Positions 54,802-63,137 of a stretch of 64,000 nucleotides of DNA are shown here, piece by piece (position 1 is the first letter of the stretch; every line of letters starts with the position of its first letter). This DNA comes from an uncultured Gammaproteobacteria bacterium (GTDB lineage: Bacteria > Pseudomonadota > Gammaproteobacteria > Pseudomonadales > Pseudohongiellaceae), in the NCBI GenBank assembly GCA_913060695.1, contig CAJXUA010000002.1, forward strand, positions 1-64,000, in the 5' to 3' direction. Position numbers and translations under genes: made by a program. The notes beneath the pieces were generated by a model, which saw only the letters and a list, made by a program, of their open reading frames with translations, was not told where the DNA came from and did not search any database.

Positions 54802-55410
54802 ATGGATCACGACACAGGACGCAAGCTAAGACACAAGCGCGCCATGCAACGCAAGAAGGCCCATATCGATAAGCGCATCGCCGCTGCAGATGTCGATAAG
54901 GGATTGCTAGTGCTGCTAACCGGCGACGGCAAGGGCAAGAGCTCTTCCGCCTTCGGCATGTTGGCTCGCAGCGTGGGTCACGGCTTGCGCTGTGGCGTGG
55001 TCCAATTCATCAAGGGGCAATGGGAGTGTGGAGAGCAAATGCTATTCAACGACCACCCCCTGGTGGAATTCCATGTTATGAACACCGGATTTACCTGGGA
55101 GACACAGGACCGTGAAAAAGACATCGAGGCGGCCGTGGCAACATGGGCACATGCTGTCGACTTACTTCGGGATCCGGCTGTCAAAGTGATTGTACTCGAC
55201 GAGCTCACCTATATGCTGACTTACGGCTACCTTGATCCTACCGAGGTTTTAGATGCGCTGCGTGAGCGCCCTGCAGATCAACATGTGATCATCACCGGTC
55301 GCAATGCCAATCAGGCGCTAGTAGAGATCGCCGACACTGTCAGTGAGGTAAAAGATATCAAACACGCCTTTAACAGCGGCGTACGCGTACAAAAAGGCAT
55401 AGATTACTGA
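54802..55410 (+). CDS. cobO: Cob(I)yrinic acid a,c-diamide adenosyltransferase
   Basis: 202 residues of the CobO/BtuR family. The ATP-binding loop is GDGKGKSSSAFG, where most relatives have GxGKGKTTAA. VVQFIKGQWECGEQ and VIVLDELTYMLTYGYLD carry the Walker-B-like strand and substrate contacts. It transfers adenosyl to the cobalt of corrinoids, making imported B12 active. Its stop overlaps the next ATG by one base (TGATG), so translation is coupled. Confidence 0.94.
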   Translation: MDHDTGRKLRHKRAMQRKKAHIDKRIAAADVDKGLLVLLTGDGKGKSSSAFGMLARSVGHGLRCGVVQFIKGQWECGEQMLFNDHPLVEFHVMNTGFTWETQDREKDIEAAVATWAHAVDLLRDPAVKVIVLDELTYMLTYGYLDPTEVLDALRERPADQHVIITGRNANQALVEIADTVSEVKDIKHAFNSGVRVQKGIDY

Positions 55411-56297
55411 TGCACTACTGGCGAGCAAGCCTACTGATCCTGTCCACTATTCTCTGTGCCGCGACGAGCGCGCAGAGCATCACGGTGGTCGACGACGAGC
55501 AGCGTACAGTGACACTAGATGGCCCGGCGCAGCGCATCATCAGCCTAGCCCCATCCCTCACCGAATTACTCTTCGTGGCGGGTGCGGGCAATCGCATCAA
55601 AGGTGTCAGCGAGTACAGCGACCATCCACCTCAGGCACAAGGCTTACCCGTCGTCGGGCGCTATGACCTACTCGACATGGAAGCGATCGTTGGCTACAAC
55701 CCCGACTTGATTGTCGCTTGGCGCAGTGGCAACCCTCAGGCTGCGGTGCAACGCCTTATCGACCTTGGTTTCAATGTCTATATCGCGGAGCCTCGAACGC
55801 TGCTCAGCATTCCCGATCAAATCGAGAAATTCGCCACGCTCGCCGGGACGCAGGAAACTGGTCAGGCTGCTTCTCAGTATTTTCGCGAACAACTGCAAAT
55901 GCTACGCAGCCGGTATGAAAACAGCGCAAAGGTGCCTGTGTTCTATCAAGTCTGGAATGAGCCGCTGATCAGCGTAGGTGGCGATGAGTTGATCAACGAC
56001 GTCATCGAACTGTGTGGCGGTCGCAATATATTCGATGACCTCGGCCTTGCACCCAAAGTCAGCGTAGAGTCCGTATTGCAGCGTGACCCGGCGCTGATCA
56101 TCGCCTCGGGCATGGATATCGCGCGCCCTGAGTGGCTCGACGAATGGCGACGCTGGCCCCAACTACGTGCCGTTGCCAACGATGCACTGTTTTTCATCCC
56201 GCCCGACCTCATACAGCGCCATAGCCTCAGGGTAATCAGCGGAGCGCTACAAATGTGCAGTCAGATCGAAAGCGTGCGTAGCGCACCGCCTCAATAG
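55410..56297 (+). CDS. btuF: Periplasmic cobalamin-binding protein (BtuF-like)
   Basis: 295 residues. The signal peptide ends near ATSAQS. The periplasmic binding-protein domain (PF01497 class III) has PAQRIISLAPSLTELLFVAGAGNRIKGVSEYSDHPPQA, DLIVAWRSGNPQ and VSVESVLQRDPALIIAS. It would bring cobalamin to a BtuCD-type permease/ATPase, neither of which is in the window. It is the third gene of the riboswitch-controlled unit. Confidence 0.88.
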   Translation: MHYWRASLLILSTILCAATSAQSITVVDDEQRTVTLDGPAQRIISLAPSLTELLFVAGAGNRIKGVSEYSDHPPQAQGLPVVGRYDLLDMEAIVGYNPDLIVAWRSGNPQAAVQRLIDLGFNVYIAEPRTLLSIPDQIEKFATLAGTQETGQAASQYFREQLQMLRSRYENSAKVPVFYQVWNEPLISVGGDELINDVIELCGGRNIFDDLGLAPKVSVESVLQRDPALIIASGMDIARPEWLDEWRRWPQLRAVANDALFFIPPDLIQRHSLRVISGALQMCSQIESVRSAPPQ

Positions 56298-56516
56298 GCC
56301 CTCAAAAGCATGAGCTTGGCGGATTTTTGCTAGGTTTACGCATTCTGTGCCACCGCTCAACTTCAGCATCTCTCTTTTGATTTACTTAGGTTTTTTGCTG
56401 AGACAGCAACTTTTCAGCAAGTGGTGGAAGAAAAAGGGACATCTTTGGCCGGTTTTCAGAATTCCTGCGAATTTTCCAAGGCTTAGGGTTTATAATCTAT
56501 CGACTCTCTAATCGAT

Positions 56517-57578
56517 ATGAACCGTATGCGCAACTCAACACATGCCCTATGGATAGCCGCCTGCTTTATCGGCTCTACCTGCACTGCCCAGACACTCAAT
56601 ATCCTTACTTGGCAAGCCGAGTTTGCCGATGAAACCATTAGGCAGTGGGAGGAGCGCAGCGGCGTCCGCGTGAATCAGATCTACTTCGACCAGGAAGAGG
56701 TCCGCAATACGATCCTACTCTCGTCGGAAGTCAGCGACATCGATATAGTCACCATCGATCCGAGTACCGCAGAGTATGCCGGCGAGCGAGATATATTTGT
56801 GCCCGTAGAGCAATATCAGAATACTGCCAACTTCCGTCATTTCGACCCACTGTGGGCTGGCAGCTGCGCGCCCTATGCAGCACCTTATCTGTGGGGAACC
56901 CTTGGCATCGTCTACCGCAAAGATCGCGTCGGCAAAGTGCCTAATTCTTGGCGAGATCTGCTGGAGCCTAGCGAAGAGTTAATAGGCCATATTGGCTGGG
57001 TAGAGAACTATGTAGACACACTTGCCCCGGCGTTCATCCTGCGCAATCAATCCGTGGTTACTGATGATGAGGATTTGCTCAAAGAGGTCTTTGAACAAAT
57101 GAAAGGCTTGCTACCCAATATCCTTACCTTCGAGTATGCAATCTCCTATCTGGGCGAGTACCCTGATAGCGATGACCTCCACATAGCTCTGGCCTATTCG
57201 GGCGATCAGCAGGAGTTGAATAAACTAAGTAACTCAGATCAGTGGGAATATGTAGTGCCCGAGGAAGGCAGCATGGTTTGGACCGAATGTTTAGCCGTGC
57301 TTCAACACTCGGAGAAGCAAGCTCTGGCGATGGACTTTATTAATTTCATCAACACTCCAGAGGTTGCGGCGGCCAATTCCGAGGCGATATTAATACCCAG
57401 CAGTAATGCTGCCGCGGCAGCCTTGCAGAGCGAGGCTGTTCGCAATAATCCAGCCTTTACGCTGAGCGAAGAGCAGCTAGAAAAACTAATACATTACGAT
57501 GCAGAGTTTAGCGTGCGCAATATACTACTACGTGATCGCATCACCAGTACTTTAGTGGAACTTCATGAATCTCAATAA
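56517..57578 (+). CDS. PotD-like periplasmic binding protein, NspS-type polyamine sensor candidate
   Basis: 353 residues. The signal peptide is MRNSTHALWIAACFIGSTCTA within the first 25 residues. The domain is a PotD/SpuD-type fold: LNILTWQAEFADETIRQWEE and IVTIDPSTAEYAGERDIFVPVEQY begin it, and YLWGTLGIVYRKDRVGKVPNSW is the usual lobe motif. The ORF overlaps the next gene by 14 nt, and no polyamine permease or ATPase follows. A solitary PotD-like protein coupled to a GGDEF-EAL protein is the arrangement of Vibrio cholerae NspS-MbaA, where NspS binds norspermidine. The ligand here is unknown. Confidence 0.8.
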   Translation: MNRMRNSTHALWIAACFIGSTCTAQTLNILTWQAEFADETIRQWEERSGVRVNQIYFDQEEVRNTILLSSEVSDIDIVTIDPSTAEYAGERDIFVPVEQYQNTANFRHFDPLWAGSCAPYAAPYLWGTLGIVYRKDRVGKVPNSWRDLLEPSEELIGHIGWVENYVDTLAPAFILRNQSVVTDDEDLLKEVFEQMKGLLPNILTFEYAISYLGEYPDSDDLHIALAYSGDQQELNKLSNSDQWEYVVPEEGSMVWTECLAVLQHSEKQALAMDFINFINTPEVAAANSEAILIPSSNAAAAALQSEAVRNNPAFTLSEEQLEKLIHYDAEFSVRNILLRDRITSTLVELHESQ

Positions 57579-59922
57579 ACGCGCACTTCTCGTCATTACA
57601 CCAGTGGTGCTGTTAAGCTTCATCGTAGCTTCGATGGTGGTGTACGAGATCGCCCGCAATTTCTTAGAACGACAAGAACAGTCCCGCATCAACAGCGCAG
57701 TGAGTCGGCTGGAGGCCACCTTCGGGCGCTATACCACTTTTACAGAAAGTTATTTGATGTCAATCACGCAGAGCCATGCACTGCATCAATACCTCCTCTT
57801 CTTAGAGGACGAGACCAGTGACCTTGGACTTGCTCGCAACCTCGAAGACACCCTAAGAGCCACCAACGCGCAGGAAACCGACTACCTGAGCGTGACAGTG
57901 GGAATGAATAGCGTGGCTCCTGTCATCCGTACCCACATCGAGTTTAGTGAGGACCCGTTTAGCGTAATCAGCCCAGCGCTAGAGAGCTTCGTGACTAGCA
58001 TGCTGGTGGACGCGGAGATGCTACGCTGGAGCTACTTAGAAGAGCCAGGTGCGCAAAACCTCCTCATCAAGGCAGAGCTAATCGACCCTCTGACCATGGT
58101 GCGACCACTGCCATCCCAGACCGAGAACGCGCTTGTTATTGCGCTCGCCATTGAGCCCACGGAGTTCAATGCTCTGCGCGCACAGATTGAACAGGAGCTC
58201 GGAGCCTCTTTTGTCATTGGTGCTCCCATGGAGAGCTTGCCGAACCTGTCCGCCTCAATAGAGCTGATAGACGGGCAATTCCTCAGCATTTCCCTGCCCT
58301 TCAATCATCTCCAGGAGCAACTTCTCCCCATGGCTGGTTGGTTGCTGTTGATCAGTCTAATCTTCTCCACTACTGCGTCTATTTGCCTCTATGGCCTCAC
58401 TACGCGCTACATCACGAGACCGGTGCTGGAATTAGAGCGCGACCTAGCCGATGTGCTCGCGAATCGACGCGACGCGATACCCGACAGACACCTAGTAGAG
58501 GATGAGATAGGCAGCCTCGCGAAGACCTTCCGCTCGCTCTACGAAAACCTGTCCCATTCCCACGAAGAGACGCGGCGATTGATGGAGCGAGACTCCTTGA
58601 CCGGTTTGTACAACCTAAACTTCATTAGCAAAGTGGGACAACAGGCCCTGAACAAAGCCAACGAGCGTTCTGAACAACTCGCTTTAATGTACTTAGACTT
58701 GGACAATTTCAAGTTTGTAAACGACAAATATGGCCACCGCTTCGGCGATGAACTACTCACGGCGTTCGGCTTAAGCCTGTCAGACATCTCGGTGATTCGT
58801 TCGTCGAACTCAGACCAAGGCGGCACCGTGATCACACCTGGACGAGTGGCCGGAGACCAGTTTTGCCTTCTCATTCGCCAAAAAGACGCCACCGCTGCCG
58901 CACAGGAGATATCCGCGATGATCCTGCAGCAGATGGATGAAGGTCTACACTTCGCTAAGGCTCGCTTCCCGATCACGACGAGCATTGGGATCGCGTTGTA
59001 CCCACAGGACGGTGACTCCTTTAGCCAGCTGATCTCCAATGCCGACACCGCAATGGCTCAAGCCAAGCTGCAAGGTAAGAATCAGGTTGCCTTCTACTCT
59101 CAAGAGTTGGCAGAAAAACTACGCCGCCGCCAAGAAATAGAGAGCGCATTAAAAGTCGTCAACCCCGACCTCGAGTTCAAGCTTGTCTATATGCCTTTGC
59201 TCAATGTAAGGACGGGAGAGCTAGACGGCTTCGAGGCTTTGCTGCGCTGGAACTCACGCAGATTCGGTGTAGTGGATCCCGACGAGTTCGTGCCCATCGC
59301 AGAGTCCTGTGGCGTCTTTGCAATGATCGATGAATGGGTAATCAGCAAAGGGCTTTCTAGCTACCCTGCTATCCGCAAGCTACTAGCGCGAGACTTCAAG
59401 ATGTCTTTGAACATCTCGAGCGCGCAGCTACAAGTCTCTAACCTAACCGAGGTGCTAGACCGCTACACCAAGCGTTTCAATATTGCCCCTCAGAACATCC
59501 AGCTAGAGATCACTGAAACCGTCAACATCGAGTTAACTAAGCACTCGCACACTTTCCTGCGCCGCCTATCGGAAGCTGGCTATGTTTTGGCGCTAGATGA
59601 TTTTGGTGCAGGCTTTACATCGCTGTTACGCATTGTCGAATATCCGATCACCATGGTGAAATTCGATAAGAGCTTTATTCAGCAGACTCTCAAGCGTGGC
59701 AATCGGCAGATTCTCAAGCCCTTGGTGGAGCTGTGTCATTCCAATGGTTTGTTGGTCACGATGGAGGGAGCCGAGTCACAGGAGGACATCGACCTTTTGA
59801 GCACTTACGATTGTGATTTCATTCAGGGCTATTTCTTAGGCCTCCCCATCTCACTTGAGGAGATGGAGGATGCCTTGCGTAAACTGCGCAAAGCGAGCCG
59901 CGCCGCGGCCAGCAATGCCTAA
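57565..59922 (+). CDS. Membrane HAMP-GGDEF-EAL protein, MbaA-like c-di-GMP phosphodiesterase candidate
   Basis: 785 residues. Transmembrane helix 1 (about 7-29), a periplasmic sensor domain (about 30-255), helix 2 (about 257-280), HAMP (about 275-335), GGDEF (about 340-510) and EAL (about 520-770). The GGDEF active site is AGDQF at 429-433, which is degenerate, so cyclase activity is unlikely. The EAL domain keeps EALLRW (557-562), DDFG (678-681) and the Glu of EGAE (734-737), but the Gln of the usual YQP motif is Met543. It is probably a phosphodiesterase controlled by the coupled PotD-like protein. Output may be biofilm or motility control. Confidence 0.88.
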   Translation: MNLNKRALLVITPVVLLSFIVASMVVYEIARNFLERQEQSRINSAVSRLEATFGRYTTFTESYLMSITQSHALHQYLLFLEDETSDLGLARNLEDTLRATNAQETDYLSVTVGMNSVAPVIRTHIEFSEDPFSVISPALESFVTSMLVDAEMLRWSYLEEPGAQNLLIKAELIDPLTMVRPLPSQTENALVIALAIEPTEFNALRAQIEQELGASFVIGAPMESLPNLSASIELIDGQFLSISLPFNHLQEQLLPMAGWLLLISLIFSTTASICLYGLTTRYITRPVLELERDLADVLANRRDAIPDRHLVEDEIGSLAKTFRSLYENLSHSHEETRRLMERDSLTGLYNLNFISKVGQQALNKANERSEQLALMYLDLDNFKFVNDKYGHRFGDELLTAFGLSLSDISVIRSSNSDQGGTVITPGRVAGDQFCLLIRQKDATAAAQEISAMILQQMDEGLHFAKARFPITTSIGIALYPQDGDSFSQLISNADTAMAQAKLQGKNQVAFYSQELAEKLRRRQEIESALKVVNPDLEFKLVYMPLLNVRTGELDGFEALLRWNSRRFGVVDPDEFVPIAESCGVFAMIDEWVISKGLSSYPAIRKLLARDFKMSLNISSAQLQVSNLTEVLDRYTKRFNIAPQNIQLEITETVNIELTKHSHTFLRRLSEAGYVLALDDFGAGFTSLLRIVEYPITMVKFDKSFIQQTLKRGNRQILKPLVELCHSNGLLVTMEGAESQEDIDLLSTYDCDFIQGYFLGLPISLEEMEDALRKLRKASRAAASNA

Positions 59923-59930
59923 GAGTCTTG

Positions 59931-60524
59931 TCACTCCAGTCTAGGCATATGCCCTAACTTCTTAGCTTTAACGGCAAGATAGTTCTCGTTATGAGAGTTG
60001 TAGCCCGTGTGTATTGGTACACGTTCTGTCACGACGTAATTCAACTCTTCGAGAGCCAATACTTTACGGGGATTATTCGTCAACAAGCGCAGTTGCTTTA
60101 CCCCGAAATGATCCAGCATCGGCTTACAAATCGCGTATTGACGGCCGTCGGCTAAGAAACCGAGTTGCTCGTTAGCCTCCACAGTGTCAGCACCCTTGTC
60201 TTGCAGGGCGTAGGCACGAATCTTATTGAGCAGACCTATCCCTCTCCCTTCTTGACGCAAATATAGGATGATCCCTTTACCTTCGGTGGCGATCTGCTGC
60301 ATGGCATAACGCAGTTGTGGTCCGCAATCACATCGCAGACTAAACAAGGCGTCACCGGTTAGGCACTCGGAGTGCACGCGGCACAAGACAGGCTCGTCAC
60401 CGGTGAATTCTCCCATGGCCAGCGCCACGTGTTCTTTTCCCGTCGACGGATCTTCAAACCCGTGGATCGTGAAGTCGCCCCACTCGGTTGGTAATGCGGC
60501 TCCAGCTACAAAGTTAACTTGCAC
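59931..60524 (-). CDS. ribA: GTP cyclohydrolase II
   Basis: 197 residues. The zinc motif [21 protein letters not shown] is complete, with Cys in all three positions. [20 protein letters not shown] and [14 protein letters not shown] follow in the usual order. It converts GTP to diaminohydroxyphosphoribosylaminopyrimidine, the first step of riboflavin synthesis. It is the last gene of the ribB-ribH-nusB-thiL-pgpA-ribA run, 14 nt after pgpA. It supplies the activity lost from the degenerate RibA-like domain of the ribB gene at 63138. Confidence 0.95.
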   Translation of the reverse strand: MQVNFVAGAALPTEWGDFTIHGFEDPSTGKEHVALAMGEFTGDEPVLCRVHSECLTGDALFSLRCDCGPQLRYAMQQIATEGKGIILYLRQEGRGIGLLNKIRAYALQDKGADTVEANEQLGFLADGRQYAICKPMLDHFGVKQLRLLTNNPRKVLALEELNYVVTERVPIHTGYNSHNENYLAVKAKKLGHMPRLE

Positions 60525-60538
60525 TCACACATCCCTCT

Positions 60539-61015
60539 TCAAAGTATAAATATAGCGGCCAATTGCAGACAGCCCAATGCCATCAGTCCAGCCAATACAT
60601 CATCGATCATCACGCCAAAACCGCCACTGACATTCTTGTCGAGCCAGCGAATTGGCCATGGTTTTACTATGTCAAAGATACGAAAAAGCACAAAGCCTAT
60701 TAATATCCACAGCCACCCAGGGGGCGCCAAAAACATCGTAATCCAATACCCTACAAATTCGTCCCAGACGATACCACCGTGATCATGCACGCCGATATCC
60801 TTCGCAGTCTTGCCGCATAACCACACTCCTACGGCGAAGCTTAGCAACAGGAACAACCCATACACCGGCCATGACATGGGGGGCATAAACATATAGATCA
60901 ACACACCAAGCGCAGTACCAAAGGTGCCAGGCGCAACAGGTACCGCGCCACTGCCAAAACCGAAGGCAGCAAAGTGTACTGGGTTGCGCCAAACGGATTT
61001 AGGCGTATGGGCCAT
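60539..61015 (-). CDS. pgpA: Phosphatidylglycerophosphatase A
   Basis: 158 residues with several membrane helices. FGFGSGAVPVAPGTFGTALG is the N-terminal family motif and VWDEFVGYWITMFLAPPGW the second. FRIFDIVKPWPIRWLDKNVSGGFGVMIDDVLAG is the C-terminal motif. It removes phosphate from phosphatidylglycerophosphate to give phosphatidylglycerol. Its ATG overlaps the thiL stop by one base. Confidence 0.95.
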   Translation of the reverse strand: MAHTPKSVWRNPVHFAAFGFGSGAVPVAPGTFGTALGVLIYMFMPPMSWPVYGLFLLLSFAVGVWLCGKTAKDIGVHDHGGIVWDEFVGYWITMFLAPPGWLWILIGFVLFRIFDIVKPWPIRWLDKNVSGGFGVMIDDVLAGLMALGCLQLAAIFIL

Positions 61016-62040
61016 CAGTGTGTCACCTGCACTAAATCTTCAGACGCGGCATGAAAATGCTTGTAGCCCGATGCCTCTAGGGCGATCGGTTCGCCGAACT
61101 CACACCATTGAACTTGTGTGCCTTCGGTAATAATTCCAATTCTCGTAACTGGCACCCCAATGCTGCCGAGAGCCCTCTGCATAGCCTCTTCATTCTTTGA
61201 GCCCACGGTGAAGCACAGCTCGTAGTCGTCTCCGCCGCTTATCGCTAGCTGTCGCTGCTCCGCCTCATTGTGTGCGGCACGAACCGCGACAGAGAGAGGC
61301 AGCGCATCGAGCGCGATACTCGCGCCAACAGCGCTTGCACGCAATATGTGAACGAGATCCGATGCCAGTCCATCCGACAAATCGATGCACGAAGTTGCTA
61401 GGCTGCGCAGCATTAGTCCGGCCTCAATGCGCGACTCGGGTACGAAGAATGCGTCAACCAATGCGGCACGATGTTCCTCGTTCAAAGACTCTTTGCAGGT
61501 ATTGCTCAGCACCTGCAAACCTGCCGCTGCATCTCCCAAGCTGCCAGTAACATAGATAAGGTCACCGACTTTAGCGCCACTGCGACGCAGGCCAGAGTCC
61601 ACCGGCAATTCGCCATGCACCTGCACACAAAGGGTTTTACTTCCATGCACTGGGCTAGAGGCACTTAAGTCTCCGCCAATGAGTGGACAATTGTGTTCGC
61701 GCGCAACTTGCGCGAGTCCTTTGCTAAAGCTGCCTAACCAAACCTCGTCTGCCGCCGGCAAACATAGCCCTAGAGTAAAACACAGTGGCCTCGCCCCCAT
61801 GGCAGCAAGATCGCTCAAATTCACTAAGAGAGTACGCTTACCGAGTAAATACGGATCTGCGTCGGGAAGAAAGTGCACGCCCTCTTGTAGAATATCCATC
61901 GACATTGCTAGCTGCATGCCAGTTGCGGGGCGCAGCAACGCACAGTCGTCACCAATCCCCAAACCGACTTCGGGGATCGGAAACGCGATCTCGCCTGAAT
62001 TAAAGAAACGGCGGATTATGTCGAATTCATCGGACGCCAA
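61015..62040 (-). CDS. thiL: Thiamine-monophosphate kinase
   Basis: 341 residues. GIGDDCALL and SMDILQEGVHF contribute Mg- and phosphate-binding Asp residues, LSDLAAMGARP is the conserved helix, and GGDYELCFTVG lies near the C-terminus. The final part is DLSDGLASDL, as in AIR-synthetase-like folds. It makes thiamine diphosphate from thiamine phosphate and ATP. It is in the operon between nusB (76 nt upstream) and pgpA (1-nt overlap). Confidence 0.95.
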   Translation of the reverse strand: MASDEFDIIRRFFNSGEIAFPIPEVGLGIGDDCALLRPATGMQLAMSMDILQEGVHFLPDADPYLLGKRTLLVNLSDLAAMGARPLCFTLGLCLPAADEVWLGSFSKGLAQVAREHNCPLIGGDLSASSPVHGSKTLCVQVHGELPVDSGLRRSGAKVGDLIYVTGSLGDAAAGLQVLSNTCKESLNEEHRAALVDAFFVPESRIEAGLMLRSLATSCIDLSDGLASDLVHILRASAVGASIALDALPLSVAVRAAHNEAEQRQLAISGGDDYELCFTVGSKNEEAMQRALGSIGVPVTRIGIITEGTQVQWCEFGEPIALEASGYKHFHAASEDLVQVTH

Positions 62041-62116
62041 TGTGGCAGACCTCAGGGACTATTGTTGATTTTATGCTGCGCTGTTTCCTATGACCACGCA
62101 CTCGTATGAGTGGATA

Positions 62117-62614
62117 TTACTCAATCTCGAGAGTGCGAATCTGACGAGCGGCTTTGTCGAGAATGCCATTGACGTATTTATGACCATCGGTGGCACCGAA
62201 GACACGCGCCAACTCCACGTGCTCATTTATTACTACTTTGTAGGGAACGTCGATGCGCTGCATTAACTCGTACATACCAAAGCGCAGCAAACATAATTCG
62301 ATTGGGTCGAGATCTTTGATGTCACGATCTAGCCATTGTGACATCGCCTCGTCCAACTCCTTAACCAGTGGGGGAATCGCTGGGAACACTTCGTTGAAAT
62401 ACGTCCAGTCGATCTTGCCGAGGTAATAACTGCGAAACTCGGCTTGAATATCACTGACCGTGGCGCCTGCAAGCTGCCATTGGTAGAGTGCTTGTAACAC
62501 CATACGCCGCGCCTTCTGGCGCTCCGAAAGCTTCTTCTTCGGGCTTTCGATCTTAGCCTCGGTTGCCGGCGGCAGCTTGTTACGTATGATTGTTGAGTCT
62601 GTCACTGATTTCAC
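62117..62614 (-). CDS. nusB: Transcription antitermination factor NusB
   Basis: 165 residues. ARRMVLQALYQWQLAG begins the NusB fold. PYKVVINEHVELARVFGATDGHKYVNGILDKAAR is the C-terminal signature. The start is a GTG at 62614, directly adjoining the ribH stop at 62615. The N-terminal 30 residues are a polar extension. NusB with NusE binds boxA RNA in antitermination of ribosomal RNA operons. Confidence 0.95.
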   Translation of the reverse strand: MKSVTDSTIIRNKLPPATEAKIESPKKKLSERQKARRMVLQALYQWQLAGATVSDIQAEFRSYYLGKIDWTYFNEVFPAIPPLVKELDEAMSQWLDRDIKDLDPIELCLLRFGMYELMQRIDVPYKVVINEHVELARVFGATDGHKYVNGILDKAARQIRTLEIE

Positions 62615-63091
62615 CTACGCGCTCAACTTCTTGATGACACTGACCATTTCCATGGCGCTTAAGGCCGCTTCCGCGCCTTTATTGCCGGCCTTAGTGCCTG
62701 CACGTTCGATTGCCTGTTCTATGCTGTCCACTGTCAGCACACCGAAGGCGACAGGAATCTTACTCTCAAGACTCACAACACTAAGACCCTTTACGCATTC
62801 GCCAGCGACATATTCGAAATGCGGTGTGCCACCACGAATCACCGCACCTAGGGCTATTACTGCATCGTAACTACCAGTATCGAGGACTATACGAGTCAGC
62901 ACTGGCAGTTCGAACGCGCCGGGAGCCTTCACGATAGTGATATCCGCATCCTTCACGCCATGACGGCGCAGAACATCTAGAGCTCCTTCCTGCAGCTTGT
63001 CGACTACAAAGCTGTTGAAGCGGGCCACGACGATGGCGTAGCGCGCCGAGCCACCCTGAAAATCGCCTTCAATGGTCTTGATATTACTCAT
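62615..63091 (-). CDS. ribH: 6,7-dimethyl-8-ribityllumazine synthase
   Basis: 158 residues. [22 protein letters not shown] and [17 protein letters not shown] are typical, and [22 protein letters not shown] contains the catalytic His. It joins the ribB product with diaminouracil to form lumazine. It lies between ribB (46 nt) and nusB (adjacent). Confidence 0.96.
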   Translation of the reverse strand: MSNIKTIEGDFQGGSARYAIVVARFNSFVVDKLQEGALDVLRRHGVKDADITIVKAPGAFELPVLTRIVLDTGSYDAVIALGAVIRGGTPHFEYVAGECVKGLSVVSLESKIPVAFGVLTVDSIEQAIERAGTKAGNKGAEAALSAMEMVSVIKKLSA

Positions 63092-63137
63092 CTCTAATCA
63101 CCTATAGTTCAATATTTTGGGTGCCGGTTGACGGCCT

